Shown in pieces: positions 1 to 6,927 of a stretch of DNA of 64,000 nucleotides. Each line of letters begins with the position of its first letter. Position 1 is the stretch's first letter. The translations under genes and the position numbers were made by a program. The DNA comes from Flavobacteriaceae bacterium LYZ1037. Its GTDB lineage: Bacteria; Bacteroidota; Bacteroidia; Flavobacteriales; Flavobacteriaceae. Under the pieces are notes generated by a model that saw only the letters and a list, made by a program, of their open reading frames with translations, did no database searches and had not been told where the DNA came from. Location of the stretch: positions 1-64,000 of the forward strand of contig QFWS01000004.1 of NCBI GenBank assembly GCA_003144015.1, given 5' to 3'.

Positions 1-1
1 A

Positions 2-88
2 AATGCAATTAATTTATACAACGAAATAAGATTACATTTATCTTTAGACTATAAAACACCAAATATGGTATATAAATTATCAGCGTAA
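2..88 (+). CDS. IS3-family transposase, C-terminal end (runs off the left edge)
   Basis: The frame is open from the window edge and ends at a TAA at 86-88. The 28 visible residues contain the pattern YNEIRLHLSLDYKTP, which matches the end of the rve integrase core in IS3-family OrfB transposases (consensus YNxxRPHxSLxxxTP). The stop is followed within about 40 bases by a sequence that behaves like an IS right end (101-127). Only the tail is visible, so whether the element is intact lies outside the window. Family assignment is from motif recognition only. Confidence 0.72.
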   Translation, partial: NAINLYNEIRLHLSLDYKTPNMVYKLSA

Positions 89-100
89 ATTCAATTTTAA

Positions 101-127
101 CCTGTAGCCATATTTCAGGACAAGACA
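101..127 (+). repeat. Putative IS3-family right terminal inverted repeat
   Basis: Read on the minus strand inward from 127, this begins TGTCTTGTCCTGAAATATGG. It matches, at 19 of 27 positions, the sequence starting at 1953 on the plus strand (TGACCCGTCCTAAAATTAGG). It lies 13 bases after the transposase stop, where an IS3 right end belongs, and ends in CA as IS3 ends do. Confidence 0.6.
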
Positions 128-147
128 TTATCAGAAACCGCTAACCA

Positions 148-891
148 ATGATAAAATTCTTTAGAAAAATTAGACAAAACTTACTAATGGAAAATAAAAC
201 TAGAAAGTATTATAAATATGCTATTGGAGAAATTACCCTTGTCGTTATTGGTATTCTAATTGCCTTACAGATTAACAATTGGAATGAAAACCAAAAGTTA
301 AAATCAAGGACTCAAGATTATTATGTTCAATTAATAGACGACCTGAACAATGATATAATCTCTACTCAAAGTATTATTAAAGAATTCAGTAATCATCAAA
401 AAGAATATAACAATTACATAAGCTCTTATGACAAAAAAGGGTTGACACCAATTAAAGCTTATGAACAGATTTCTAAACTTGCTTTAATATATTCACCTAT
501 AACGTTCAATACAAATACTATCGAATCACTTCAGAGCAGTGGTGATATTGGCTTAATTCCGTCATATATAAGAAATAAATTAATGAACTTAACACGTCTA
601 CAAAAAACTACCATAAAGCGCTTTGAAGACACAGGTAAAGGGCAACTAGAAATAACTCAAAAATTAAGTGGTTTATTAGGGGCAACTACTTTACCTAAAA
701 GGCTGGTAAATCAACCTGAAATGAAAAAATTTTTAAATATTGATGAAAATTTAAAGGAACTGATTTTAGTTTACGAAGGCTTACATCGTTGGAAGAGTAT
801 AGCTCAACTCGAATCTATTGACAGATTAGAAAATATACAAAAGGAAACAGGTGTTATTATCGAACTAATAAATAAGGAACAAAACAAATAA
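148..891 (+). CDS. DUF6090 family protein, copy 1
   Basis: A 247-aa protein of unknown function. The N-terminus (MIKFFRKIRQNLL, then a conserved YAIGEI stretch and a hydrophobic LVVIGILIALQINNWNE segment at about residues 30-48) is the signature of DUF6090, which is common and multi-copy in Flavobacteriia. One membrane segment is predicted; the remaining ~195 residues are helical and charged. The neighbouring gene at 1052 has a nearly identical first 48 residues and an unrelated-looking C-terminal part. The 20 or so bases upstream of both ATGs are also shared (ending AACCGCTAACCA). It is followed directly by a long inverted repeat, so gene plus tail look like a mobile cassette. No function is established. 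Confidence 0.85.
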   Translation: MIKFFRKIRQNLLMENKTRKYYKYAIGEITLVVIGILIALQINNWNENQKLKSRTQDYYVQLIDDLNNDIISTQSIIKEFSNHQKEYNNYISSYDKKGLTPIKAYEQISKLALIYSPITFNTNTIESLQSSGDIGLIPSYIRNKLMNLTRLQKTTIKRFEDTGKGQLEITQKLSGLLGATTLPKRLVNQPEMKKFLNIDENLKELILVYEGLHRWKSIAQLESIDRLENIQKETGVIIELINKEQNK

Positions 892-896
892 CGAAA

Positions 897-1027
897 GCAC
901 AACAACGTGTATAATCAATTGCTTAGTCTGTGTGTACTCGGAAAATCCTACGGATTTCCCTCTGGTTAGTTTTCTTTTAGTAACTTAGTTCCTGCCAACG
1001 CAACTAACCATACACAACACGTTGTGC
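897..1027. repeat. attC-like imperfect inverted repeat downstream of DUF6090 copy 1
   Basis: Outer arms at 897-922 (starts GCACAACAACGTGTATAATC) and 1000-1027 (ends ACACAACACGTTGTGC) are complementary with mismatches. An inner hairpin, GGAAAATCC-TAC-GGATTTCC, lies near 940-958. It starts 6 bases after the stop codon. The outermost GCACAAC/GTTGTGC pair is one base from the integron consensus RYYYAAC/GTTRRRY. A related element follows the next DUF6090 gene. It could be a folded cassette-recombination site or a terminator-like repeat; no integron integrase is visible. Confidence 0.6.
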
Positions 1028-1051
1028 TTCATTATGACAAACCGCTAACCA

Positions 1052-1813
1052 ATGATAAAATTCTTTAGAAAAATTAGACAAAAACTACTTTCTGAAAATA
1101 AATTCAGTAAGTATCTGATTTATGCAATCGGAGAAATAATTCTAGTTGTTATTGGAATTTTGATTGCATTACAAATTAATAATTGGAATGAAAATCTTAA
1201 ACAAGATAAAGAAGAAATAACTATACTCGAGAATTTAAAAAAAAACTTAATTCTAGCAAAAAACCAGTCTGACTCTTTAATTTCCTATGAAAAAAGATTG
1301 ATTAAAGACATAATAACTGTAATCAATTATGAATCCAATAATTTACTAATTAACAAAGACAGTACTAGAGCTGTAACATTCAAAAATGCTTTATGGAATC
1401 TAGATAGTCATCTGCTTGTCGTAAATGCTTATGAAGATTTAAAAAACACCAATAAATTAGAACTTATAAAAAACCAAGGTTTAAAAGAAAAATTCACAAG
1501 TTTAGAAATTAACTTAATTGAACTTAAAATAATGTTAGACGATAGATTAAATTTTCAGCAAATTCGAATGGATAATATTGCTGAAAATGACATCAACTTT
1601 ATTCCATTTTTAAAATCTTCTTTTCCAACTATAGATATTTCTAACGAAAAGTCGAATGATTATAGTAAAATATTGAGCAATCAACGCATTAGAAACCTTC
1701 TTGGTATTAAATTATTTATGACTAAAGATATTCTTATCTCTAAAGAAAATCTTGATAGAGAAATTAAAGATTTGATATCATTAATAGAAATGGAAGTAAA
1801 GGAAAAAAAATAA
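1052..1813 (+). CDS. DUF6090 family protein, copy 2
   Basis: A 253-aa paralogue of the gene at 148. Residues 1-48 are almost identical, including the membrane segment ending in ALQINNWNEN; from about residue 50 on the two diverge into different helical, lysine- and glutamate-rich domains. The leader upstream of the ATG is shared with copy 1 and the gene ends in a poly-K tail. It is followed by its own attC-like inverted repeat. The conserved-head, variable-tail pattern together with flanking repeats suggests cassette duplication or exchange rather than simple tandem duplication. Function unknown. Confidence 0.85.
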   Translation: MIKFFRKIRQKLLSENKFSKYLIYAIGEIILVVIGILIALQINNWNENLKQDKEEITILENLKKNLILAKNQSDSLISYEKRLIKDIITVINYESNNLLINKDSTRAVTFKNALWNLDSHLLVVNAYEDLKNTNKLELIKNQGLKEKFTSLEINLIELKIMLDDRLNFQQIRMDNIAENDINFIPFLKSSFPTIDISNEKSNDYSKILSNQRIRNLLGIKLFMTKDILISKENLDREIKDLISLIEMEVKEKK

Positions 1814-1818
1814 CGAAA

Positions 1819-1946
1819 GCACAACACCGTGTATAATTAATGGCTAGTACTCGCCTACTTGGAAATTCTTTTGGAATTTCATCTAGTTGGTTTTAGTTCT
1901 CCTCTTTTCTTCTGTTAAATTAATAAATAAAGAAAACCGTTGTGTA
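1819..1946. repeat. attC-like imperfect inverted repeat downstream of DUF6090 copy 2
   Basis: Begins GCACAACACCGTGTATAATT at 1819, six bases after the stop codon, exactly as copy 1 does. The right side ends near AACCGTTGTGT (1935-1945). The inner hairpin is GAAATTC (1862-1868) with GAATTTC (1874-1880). The inner stem differs in sequence from copy 1 but keeps its pairing, which suggests the fold rather than the sequence is conserved. Confidence 0.55.
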
Positions 1947-1952
1947 ACATTT

Positions 1953-1979
1953 TGACCCGTCCTAAAATTAGGCTACATA
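1953..1979 (+). repeat. Putative IS3-family left terminal repeat (remnant)
   Basis: The sequence TGACCCGTCCTAAAATTAGG continues into CTACA and matches the inverted form of the IS end at 101-127 (19 of 27 positions). No transposase ORF follows, so this is either a solo end or a truncated element. The two DUF6090 cassettes sit exactly between the two IS ends. Confidence 0.5.
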
Positions 1980-2160
1980 ATTTTAACAATAGTTTTGACA
2001 CCGATATAATTCATTTATTTACCGTTTAGAACAGAAAAGCAAATTTGGAGAAATCATAAATCTGCATTTTGAAAAAAAAAGAATTTTAAAATAGGGAGAT
2101 ATTTTTTAGAGGCAAGTGTTTTTATTGTAAAGTTTTGGGTGATTTTCAGTTCATTTGTTC
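1980..2160. other. Gene-free stretch between IS-end remnant and attL
   Basis: Very AT-rich, with no supportable ORF, RNA or clear repeat. The only recognisable piece is at its right edge, a diverged copy of the TTTGACCTATGTTTGACC motif starting near 2157. It is probably decayed mobile DNA. Confidence 0.4.
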
Positions 2161-2268
2161 GACCTATGTTTAACCTACACAAAATAAAAAAGCCTTACGT
2201 CTCCGTAAGGCTTGATTTTACTAGTGGTCCCACTTGGGCTCGAACCAAGGACCACCTGATTATGAGTC
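2161..2268. repeat. attL: copy of the tRNA 3' half and its downstream flank
   Basis: Aligns without gaps to 25420-25527 (constant offset 23,259). Positions 2221-2268 are identical to the right copy: they hold the tRNA discriminator, acceptor 3' strand, T arm, variable loop, and anticodon stem and loop up to GACTCATA on the minus strand. Positions 2161-2220 are similar with several differences and include a hairpin-plus-T-run terminator on the minus strand. Identity stops inside the anticodon arm, the usual crossover point for tyrosine integrases that target tRNA genes. Confidence 0.85.
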
Positions 2269-2287
2269 TGTAACTTATATGTTACAG
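2268..2287. repeat. Palindrome adjoining the attL core
   Basis: CTGTAAC (2268-2274), a 6-base spacer, GTTACAG (2281-2287). It begins on the last base of the tRNA-identical segment, so it abuts the presumed crossover. It may be the element-side core or an accessory site for integrase or excisionase. Confidence 0.45.
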
Positions 2288-2378
2288 ATTGCTTCTTTTG
2301 ATTTCAGATGATTGACAAACAGTGATTTATGAATTATTATGTTTTCTTTTAGTTTCCCTTTTTAACACATTATACCCA

Positions 2379-2402
2379 AAATGTTTGACCTATGTTTGAC
2401 CC
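2379..2402. promoter_or_regulatory. Putative integrase arm-type site, left
   Basis: Contains TTTGACCTATGTTTGACC, itself a repeat of GTTTGACC separated by TAT. The same 18-mer occurs at 25417-25434 just inside the right end, and a diverged copy lies near 2157. Near-terminal repeats of this kind are typical of arm sites bound by the N-terminal domain of tyrosine integrases; that role is inferred from position. Its 3' part overlaps the end of the 2390-2803 gene. Confidence 0.45.
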
Positions 2403-2803
2403 AAAGATTTAAACAATCTTAATTGTATACCCCTTTCAGCATCTAGTGTTATACTAATTTCTATATTATTGTAAACAACAATTGTTTGACCTAAAACGAG
2501 TTTTTCTGTATCTAGCTTCTTATCTAGAGATAAATAATTATTTAATTTTTCCGACAAGCCCACTAAATCTTTTTGAGTAAACGTGTAAATCATCCCAGAG
2601 AGTATATCTCCATTATATTGAAGGATTATATTCCTTGAAAATTCAACTCCAAATAAGGCTTTAAAATCATCTTTAATATACTCGTAGTTTTCTAGTTCCA
2701 AACCATCTTTATAAGTTGATTCAAGACACTTAAGATTAAACTCATTTAGTTCATATTGCTCTCCAATTTTGAAGCGGAATTCTTTTAATAAGGATTTACA
2801 CAT
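2390..2803 (-). CDS. Hypothetical protein at the left end of the island
   Basis: 137 aa, not recognised. It is a mixed alpha/beta soluble protein without signal peptide or membrane segment. The C-terminal ~45 residues (VVYNNIEISITLDAERGIQL) look like a beta hairpin region. The stop codon overlaps the putative integrase-arm repeat at the island edge, so the gene was probably fitted to, or truncated at, the end of the element. It is downstream of the lipoprotein and DUF3127 genes in the same direction, 7 bases away from the former, and could be in their operon. Confidence 0.55.
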   Translation of the reverse strand: MCKSLLKEFRFKIGEQYELNEFNLKCLESTYKDGLELENYEYIKDDFKALFGVEFSRNIILQYNGDILSGMIYTFTQKDLVGLSEKLNNYLSLDKKLDTEKLVLGQTIVVYNNIEISITLDAERGIQLRLFKSLGQT

Positions 2804-2810
2804 ACCTTCA

Positions 2811-3200
2811 TTAAAATGAATACTGATATTGATAACTCTGCTGATTTATAGTTTCTTGATATACTGTAGTGTCATCCACTGCTCCATAAAAACGCATTTG
2901 TGCTTCTGATGAATCTTCTATATAAAAATCTAATTCAAAACTAGCAGCGTTTACTGGTATCTCCACACTAACAATGTTTAAAGTATAATCAAAATCTGAA
3001 TTAATAGTAGATTGTGTACCATCTTCTAAAGTAATTATAGTTGTTAAAATTACCGTTACCCAACTATCAAGAGTTCCTGTTGTAAACTCAACAATGTGGG
3101 ATTGACTTATTGGTTGTTCTTGCTCTTCTTGGTTATCATCATCACTTGAACAAGCTGTTAATGATAAAATAGCTATTAATACTAAAAATGTGTTCTTCAT
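2811..3200 (-). CDS. Small putative lipoprotein
   Basis: The frame opens at 3260 but the likely start is the ATG at 3198-3200. It gives MKNTFLVLIAILSLTACSSD, a textbook signal peptide with lipobox LTAC and a Bacteroidota-style acidic SSDDD stretch after the cysteine (a lipoprotein surface-export-like signal). The longer start would overlap the upstream DUF3127 gene. The mature part (~110 aa) is beta-rich, with many aromatic and T/V alternations. Function unknown. Surface lipoproteins on mobile elements can act in exclusion or attachment, but nothing here shows this. Confidence 0.65.
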   Translation of the reverse strand: MKNTFLVLIAILSLTACSSDDDNQEEQEQPISQSHIVEFTTGTLDSWVTVILTTIITLEDGTQSTINSDFDYTLNIVSVEIPVNAASFELDFYIEDSSEAQMRFYGAVDDTTVYQETINQQSYQYQYSF

Positions 3201-3231
3201 AATTTGGGTTTTTATTGTTTGTTTAATTTTA

Positions 3232-3591
3232 TTAAAATGGTAAGTCATTATCTTGTTCATCTATAAAACTTACGGGTTCTAATTTTGACATATTAATTGT
3301 TGTAGGTTGTTCACTATTTAAAAGCTCAATTCTCCAACCTTGAATAGCGTTAAAGTATTTTGCTACTCCTTCAGGGTTTATCCATTCTCTACCTCTTAAA
3401 TTGAGGTCTATTTTAACTTCCTGCCCTACTACATAACCATCTAGTAAATCACACTTATCTTGAATAAACTCTACTAAAATATGTTGTGGGTATTGTTCTT
3501 GGGTACTTACAACAACTTCACGTTTTCTAAAGCCTTTGTCTCCTATAGTTTGAGTATCAAATAATACTTTTATTTTTCCTGTTATTTCCAT
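3232..3591 (-). CDS. DUF3127 family protein with an SSB-like acidic tail
   Basis: 119 aa. The body (MEITGKIKVLFDTQTIGDKG at the start, then a strand-rich region with REWINPEGVAKYFN and GWRIELL) matches DUF3127, a Bacteroidota family of small probably OB-fold-like proteins common in phages and islands. The C-terminus is DEQDNDLPF, strikingly like the acidic D-x-D-x-(I/L)PF tail through which single-stranded-DNA-binding proteins recruit partners. It lies 11 bases from the DUF3127-like gene upstream (3603). The role is inferred: an ssDNA-binding accessory for island replication or recombination. DUF3127 itself has no firm biochemical function. Confidence 0.72.
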   Translation of the reverse strand: MEITGKIKVLFDTQTIGDKGFRKREVVVSTQEQYPQHILVEFIQDKCDLLDGYVVGQEVKIDLNLRGREWINPEGVAKYFNAIQGWRIELLNSEQPTTINMSKLEPVSFIDEQDNDLPF

Positions 3592-3602
3592 TACTTTTTG
3601 GT

Positions 3603-4835
3603 TTAAAATGGCATTGGAAGTATATATTTACTATACAAATCCATGTCTTCATCGTTAGTTTTTATTTTTAATTTATCAGATAGTTTTTCTACACGCCAAC
3701 CATATAAATTGTATTTGTATTCTTTGATACCTTCAGGATTCTTCCATTCTCCACCTGTAAGCCTTGCCAATACTTTTACATACTGACCTTCATTTAAATT
3801 ATCTAGATGCTTTACTCTACCATCTGAAAAGCTTATTTGGTATTCACTACAATAAAAATCATCTATGGTAAGTACCATTATACGCCTTGAGGAAGCTCTA
3901 CGAGTTTTTGTTTTTTCAAAGACCTCTAAATCATTAATTAACTTGATAGTACCTTTAAATTCTATGGCTTGGGCATCTTCTATAATCTCCATGAATTTAA
4001 GTGTGTACTTAAAATCTTCAGGATTTAATGCTAGTTCATCTAATTCTAAACGATAATGAGAAAGCTCTCTATTGTCATAAAATACAGAAGAAAACAATTG
4101 ATATTCATTTTTGTTTTCTGCTTGGTATGTAAACCAATTTTTAAGTTTCGATACACTGTCTTTAACATCGTTATAGTCATCTAGTTGTTGCTTAAAGTAA
4201 TCTTCCTTCTTATACAGCCTTGATAAAACATCTAACTTACCATACAAGACTTCAAACTCCCTATTCACTAATAACCCTACTGAATCAAGTTTTAAAGCTC
4301 CTCCTTTTTCTCCAAGCAACTGAAGAGTATCATTATATAAATTCTTATATTTTTCTAACCATAATTCAATGACTTCCACACTGCAAACACATTCAGAACT
4401 AAATATTTTAAAATCATGTATTGGGTTAAAAATCTCCTTATAATTTTTATATTCTGTTGTCTCCTTTGGCTTTATTGTGAAGAAATAAAATTTACTTAAT
4501 AAAGGTGGGTTATTATACAGTACTTCACTACAGGACGTTGAAAAGTTGTAATAATTATTATCATCTTCTTGATAGGAAAAAGTAAAGTAGTCATTGGTCT
4601 TATTCCCAACAAAGCACAGCACTTTTTCATCTTTATTACAAGTACATACACCAATACCTTTATGAACTTTTAAGCTTGTGTTACCACTTGCTATTAATTT
4701 TGAAAATATGTTGTTTAGCTTCTCTATAAAACTGATATTGTTATAGCTATTAAAAGCATTTTTTACTAATACATTTACAAGTGGCTTGGTATTCATCACT
4801 GAAACATAATTAATAAATAGAGACTTGTTGCTCAT
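3603..4835 (-). CDS. Large hypothetical protein with a C-terminal DUF3127-like domain
   Basis: 410 aa. Residues 1-~270 are not recognised and contain a C-x-C pair (VCTCNKDEKVLC, about residues 63-74) that could bind metal. From about residue 285 the protein repeats the DUF3127 pattern of its neighbour: EFKGTIKLINDLEVFEKTKT, then GEWKNPEGIKEYKYNLYGWRVEKL. It also ends in LPMPF after an acidic stretch (TNDEDMD), a weaker version of the SSB-like tail. The small gene downstream thus looks like a stand-alone copy of this domain. Probably a nucleic-acid-handling protein of the island; specific function unknown. Confidence 0.6.
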   Translation of the reverse strand: MSNKSLFINYVSVMNTKPLVNVLVKNAFNSYNNISFIEKLNNIFSKLIASGNTSLKVHKGIGVCTCNKDEKVLCFVGNKTNDYFTFSYQEDDNNYYNFSTSCSEVLYNNPPLLSKFYFFTIKPKETTEYKNYKEIFNPIHDFKIFSSECVCSVEVIELWLEKYKNLYNDTLQLLGEKGGALKLDSVGLLVNREFEVLYGKLDVLSRLYKKEDYFKQQLDDYNDVKDSVSKLKNWFTYQAENKNEYQLFSSVFYDNRELSHYRLELDELALNPEDFKYTLKFMEIIEDAQAIEFKGTIKLINDLEVFEKTKTRRASSRRIMVLTIDDFYCSEYQISFSDGRVKHLDNLNEGQYVKVLARLTGGEWKNPEGIKEYKYNLYGWRVEKLSDKLKIKTNDEDMDLYSKYILPMPF

Positions 4836-4888
4836 ATTTTTATTAGATTATTCTGAAATTAGTTAGGGTGTTGAGTTAGTTCTTTATT

Positions 4889-5263
4889 TTAAAGTAAGTT
4901 TATTATCAATAAAACTATCATTATTACAGATAGGATTATATATGTTATAATAGTCTTCGGATAAGGATTAATTATATTTTTAAGAACACCACTTGGCAGT
5001 ATAAAAGCTAGGATTTTTATTAAGATTGCAGGTACTAACAATAACCCTATAAGAAATATTATAATGCTATAGACCCAGTAAAACGAATAATATAGGTTGA
5101 TTGCTAAAACAATATAGCCTACAAAAGGGGTTGTTCTTAATAGCAATGATGGAAGAGTGTTTTTTGTAGCTAAAATATCACCATCCTTAATTCTCGATGA
5201 AATAGAGTTGTGAACACCAAATATTATAAATGATATTGCCAATAAAATGTAATAGTAATTCAT
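4889..5263 (-). CDS. Small integral membrane protein, unknown function
   Basis: 124 aa, mostly hydrophobic. About four membrane segments can be drawn: residues ~3-20, 48-66, 66-90 and 103-123, with a polar loop around 22-38. Not assigned to a family. Its start faces the XRE regulator at 5373 across a 109-base divergent region with palindromic operator-like sites, so it may be controlled by that regulator. Confidence 0.55.
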   Translation of the reverse strand: MNYYYILLAISFIIFGVHNSISSRIKDGDILATKNTLPSLLLRTTPFVGYIVLAINLYYSFYWVYSIIIFLIGLLLVPAILIKILAFILPSGVLKNIINPYPKTIITYIILSVIMIVLLIINLL

Positions 5264-5301
5264 AATTCCTTTTTAAAAGTTATTTAACAAACATACTTAT
5301 T

Positions 5302-5344
5302 TTATCATTTATGATAACCACAATAATGCACTTAATTATCATTT
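5302..5344. promoter_or_regulatory. Putative XRE operator in the divergent promoter region
   Basis: A perfect palindrome, TTATCA-TTTA-TGATAA, lies at 5302-5317, and its half-site TTATCATTT recurs at 5336-5344. It sits between the divergent membrane-protein and XRE genes, the usual place for an autoregulated repressor operator. Binding is inferred. Confidence 0.5.
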
Positions 5345-5372
5345 TTGACAACTAGATAATAAGTGAATTAAA

Positions 5373-5600
5373 ATGGATGACAAGGAGCAACTTCAGCTAG
5401 CAATTGGTAAGCGAGTAAAAAGTTTAAGAGAGGAGAAAGGCATTCCTCAACAAGACCTTGCAGCCAAATGTAACATTGAAAAATCCAATTTAAGCCGACT
5501 AGAAGCTGGAGGAACCAACCCTACTTTATACACATTAAAAAGAATTGCTGATAATTTAGGTATCAGTCTAGTTGATATAGTAAACCTAGAGGAATTTTAA
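5373..5600 (+). CDS. XRE/Cro-family transcriptional regulator
   Basis: 75 aa, essentially a lone HTH_3 domain: IGKRVKSLREEKGIPQQDLA, then NIEKSNLSRLEAGGTNPTLYTLKRIADNLG, with the recognition helix at SNLSRLE. Residue pattern and length fit single-domain Cro/C.AhdI-like repressors. Divergent from the membrane protein at 4889, with a palindrome and half-site between them, so autoregulation and control of the left-arm genes are likely. It could also set expression of the island's restriction system, as controller proteins do, but it is 1.6 kb and two opposing genes away from that cargo. Confidence 0.85.
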   Translation: MDDKEQLQLAIGKRVKSLREEKGIPQQDLAAKCNIEKSNLSRLEAGGTNPTLYTLKRIADNLGISLVDIVNLEEF

Positions 5601-5698
5601 TATTTAGCTATTAATACTATCTATAAAACATCTAGGCTCCAGTATTTACCTAAAAAACACTGTATTCACACTCCATCATAAACAGATAAAAGACAAAA

Positions 5699-5745
5699 AG
5701 TCCCACTTTTTCCAAACTACTATATATGGTAAAGGAAAAAACAGG
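5699..5745. terminator. Inverted repeat between convergent XRE and RadC-like genes
   Basis: Outer arms AGTCC (5699) and GGACT (5741) enclose a second pair, TTTTTCC and GGAAAAA. The structure lies between the ends of two convergent genes, immediately beside the RadC-like stop codon. It probably acts as a bidirectional terminator, though no long T-run follows. Confidence 0.4.
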
Positions 5746-5746
5746 A

Positions 5747-6196
5747 CTATTTTATCAATCCATTATCTGCAAAACTATAAAAATCATCTTTGGTAATAAT
5801 TAAGTGGTCAATCAAAGTAATATCTAGGTACTGACCTGCCTTATTTAATTTTTGAGTTAATTTCTTATCAGCCTCACTTGGCGTTAAATTACTTGAAGGA
5901 TGATTATGTGCAATTATAATGTTACTCGCATTGCATTTTAAAGCTACACTAAACACTAATTTAGCATCAACATAAGTTCCAGAAACGCCCCCTTTTGACA
6001 TTTGGTAAATTCCTAATACAGTATTACTTCTATTGAGTAGTAAAACTTTAAATTCTTCTTGTAATTCAATAGTATTTTTGTTCCAAGAATCAAGTAAAAT
6101 AATATAGCTTTCTTTGCTGTCCTTTACCTTTAGTTTCTTTTTGTTACTATTTGAATATGAGACAGTTATTTCTGATATTTTCATTGTTTTTAACAT
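5747..6196 (-). CDS. RadC-like JAB/MPN domain protein
   Basis: 149 aa, corresponding to the C-terminal MPN (JAMM) half of RadC without the N-terminal helix-hairpin-helix region. The metal motif is complete: HNHPSSNLTPSEAD gives H97, H99 and D110 with the serine between, and an upstream glutamate at about 47-48. Start MLKTMKISE is plausible; the internal ATG at residue 5 is an alternative. RadC-domain proteins of this short type are widespread on Bacteroidota integrative elements and phages. Despite the name they have no proven role in repair; the JAMM fold suggests a metal-dependent hydrolase. Confidence 0.85.
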   Translation of the reverse strand: MLKTMKISEITVSYSNSNKKKLKVKDSKESYIILLDSWNKNTIELQEEFKVLLLNRSNTVLGIYQMSKGGVSGTYVDAKLVFSVALKCNASNIIIAHNHPSSNLTPSEADKKLTQKLNKAGQYLDITLIDHLIITKDDFYSFADNGLIK

Positions 6197-6531
6197 TTAT
6201 TTTCCTAGGAAATTAAAAAAATTTTATATACCTTTGACAAAGAAGTTTCTTTCTGAAACACTTCAGAACAGTTCTTCGCAAAAGTTTACAATATAGGAGG
6301 AGGGAAAAAGCCTCGAAGTTTCTTTCTTTTTGGTACTTTTTCTTTCTTTAGGCTTTTTAAAACCCACTTGACACTTAATTACTCCTACCTTCAGGAATAA
6401 TAATATACCCTTTGTTAATGGGATACTCTTTATTTCATGAAGGTATGCCAAAACAAGAGCAATCTTGAAAGGGTAATTCACAATTTAAAAAACACAACCT
6501 AATCTATTTACTATAGACTAGGCTGATATTT
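6197..6531. other. Intergenic region with a minus-strand terminator
   Basis: No gene is convincing here. A 72-codon minus-strand frame (6263-6481) has a composition unlike its neighbours and no recognisable motif. Near 6490-6520 a hairpin (CCTAATCTAT against ATAGACTAGG, followed on the minus strand by a T-run) should terminate the gene at 6532. Confidence 0.45.
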
Positions 6532-6927
6532 TTACTCTGCATGCTCTAAAATACCATTAGTAGAGAAAAATTCAGATTTTGCAATCACATTCTGCTCATA
6601 CTTAATTGGTTGTTGCTTTGGCTTTACAGCATCTTCTGTAACATAAACCCATCTGTGAGTTAATGTAATCTCTTCTCCAGTTTCTTTAACAACATATTCA
6701 AAAGGCTCACACTCCTCTTTAATGATGCTTCCTGGCATTTCTGTACCAATTAACCCAGTACATACCTGTTCATCAAATGTTGAAGGTACAAATGCCTTTT
6801 TTGCAGTCGCATAAAAGTTGCCTGTCTCTTTAGATTGCACCATTTCAATGCCACCTTGCAGTTCCAGAACAAAGAATGCTGTTCCATCCTCCTTCAGTCT
6901 TTCCTTGTAATTAATAATTCTAACCAT
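6532..6927 (-). CDS. Hypothetical protein found beside RadC-like genes
   Basis: 131 aa, soluble, no signal or membrane segment. It begins MVRIINYKERLKEDGTAFFV and looks beta-rich, with short alternating strands (FFVLELQGGIEMVQS, ATAKKAFVPSTFDEQ) and an EITLTHRWVYVTED segment. I do not assign it to a named family. It is transcribed in the same direction as the RadC-like gene, 335 bases upstream of it, and ends at a clear terminator. The pairing suggests a conserved island backbone module rather than cargo. Confidence 0.6.
   Translation of the reverse strand: MVRIINYKERLKEDGTAFFVLELQGGIEMVQSKETGNFYATAKKAFVPSTFDEQVCTGLIGTEMPGSIIKEECEPFEYVVKETGEEITLTHRWVYVTEDAVKPKQQPIKYEQNVIAKSEFFSTNGILEHAE

Noticed and set aside
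897-1946. Calling the DUF6090 pair a true integron
   Set aside because: The core sites deviate from the consensus by one base and no integron integrase is visible; described as attC-like only.
6263-6481. 72-codon minus-strand frame between RadC-like and 6532 genes
   Set aside because: No motif, overlaps another spurious frame, and composition unlike its neighbours; better described as intergenic.
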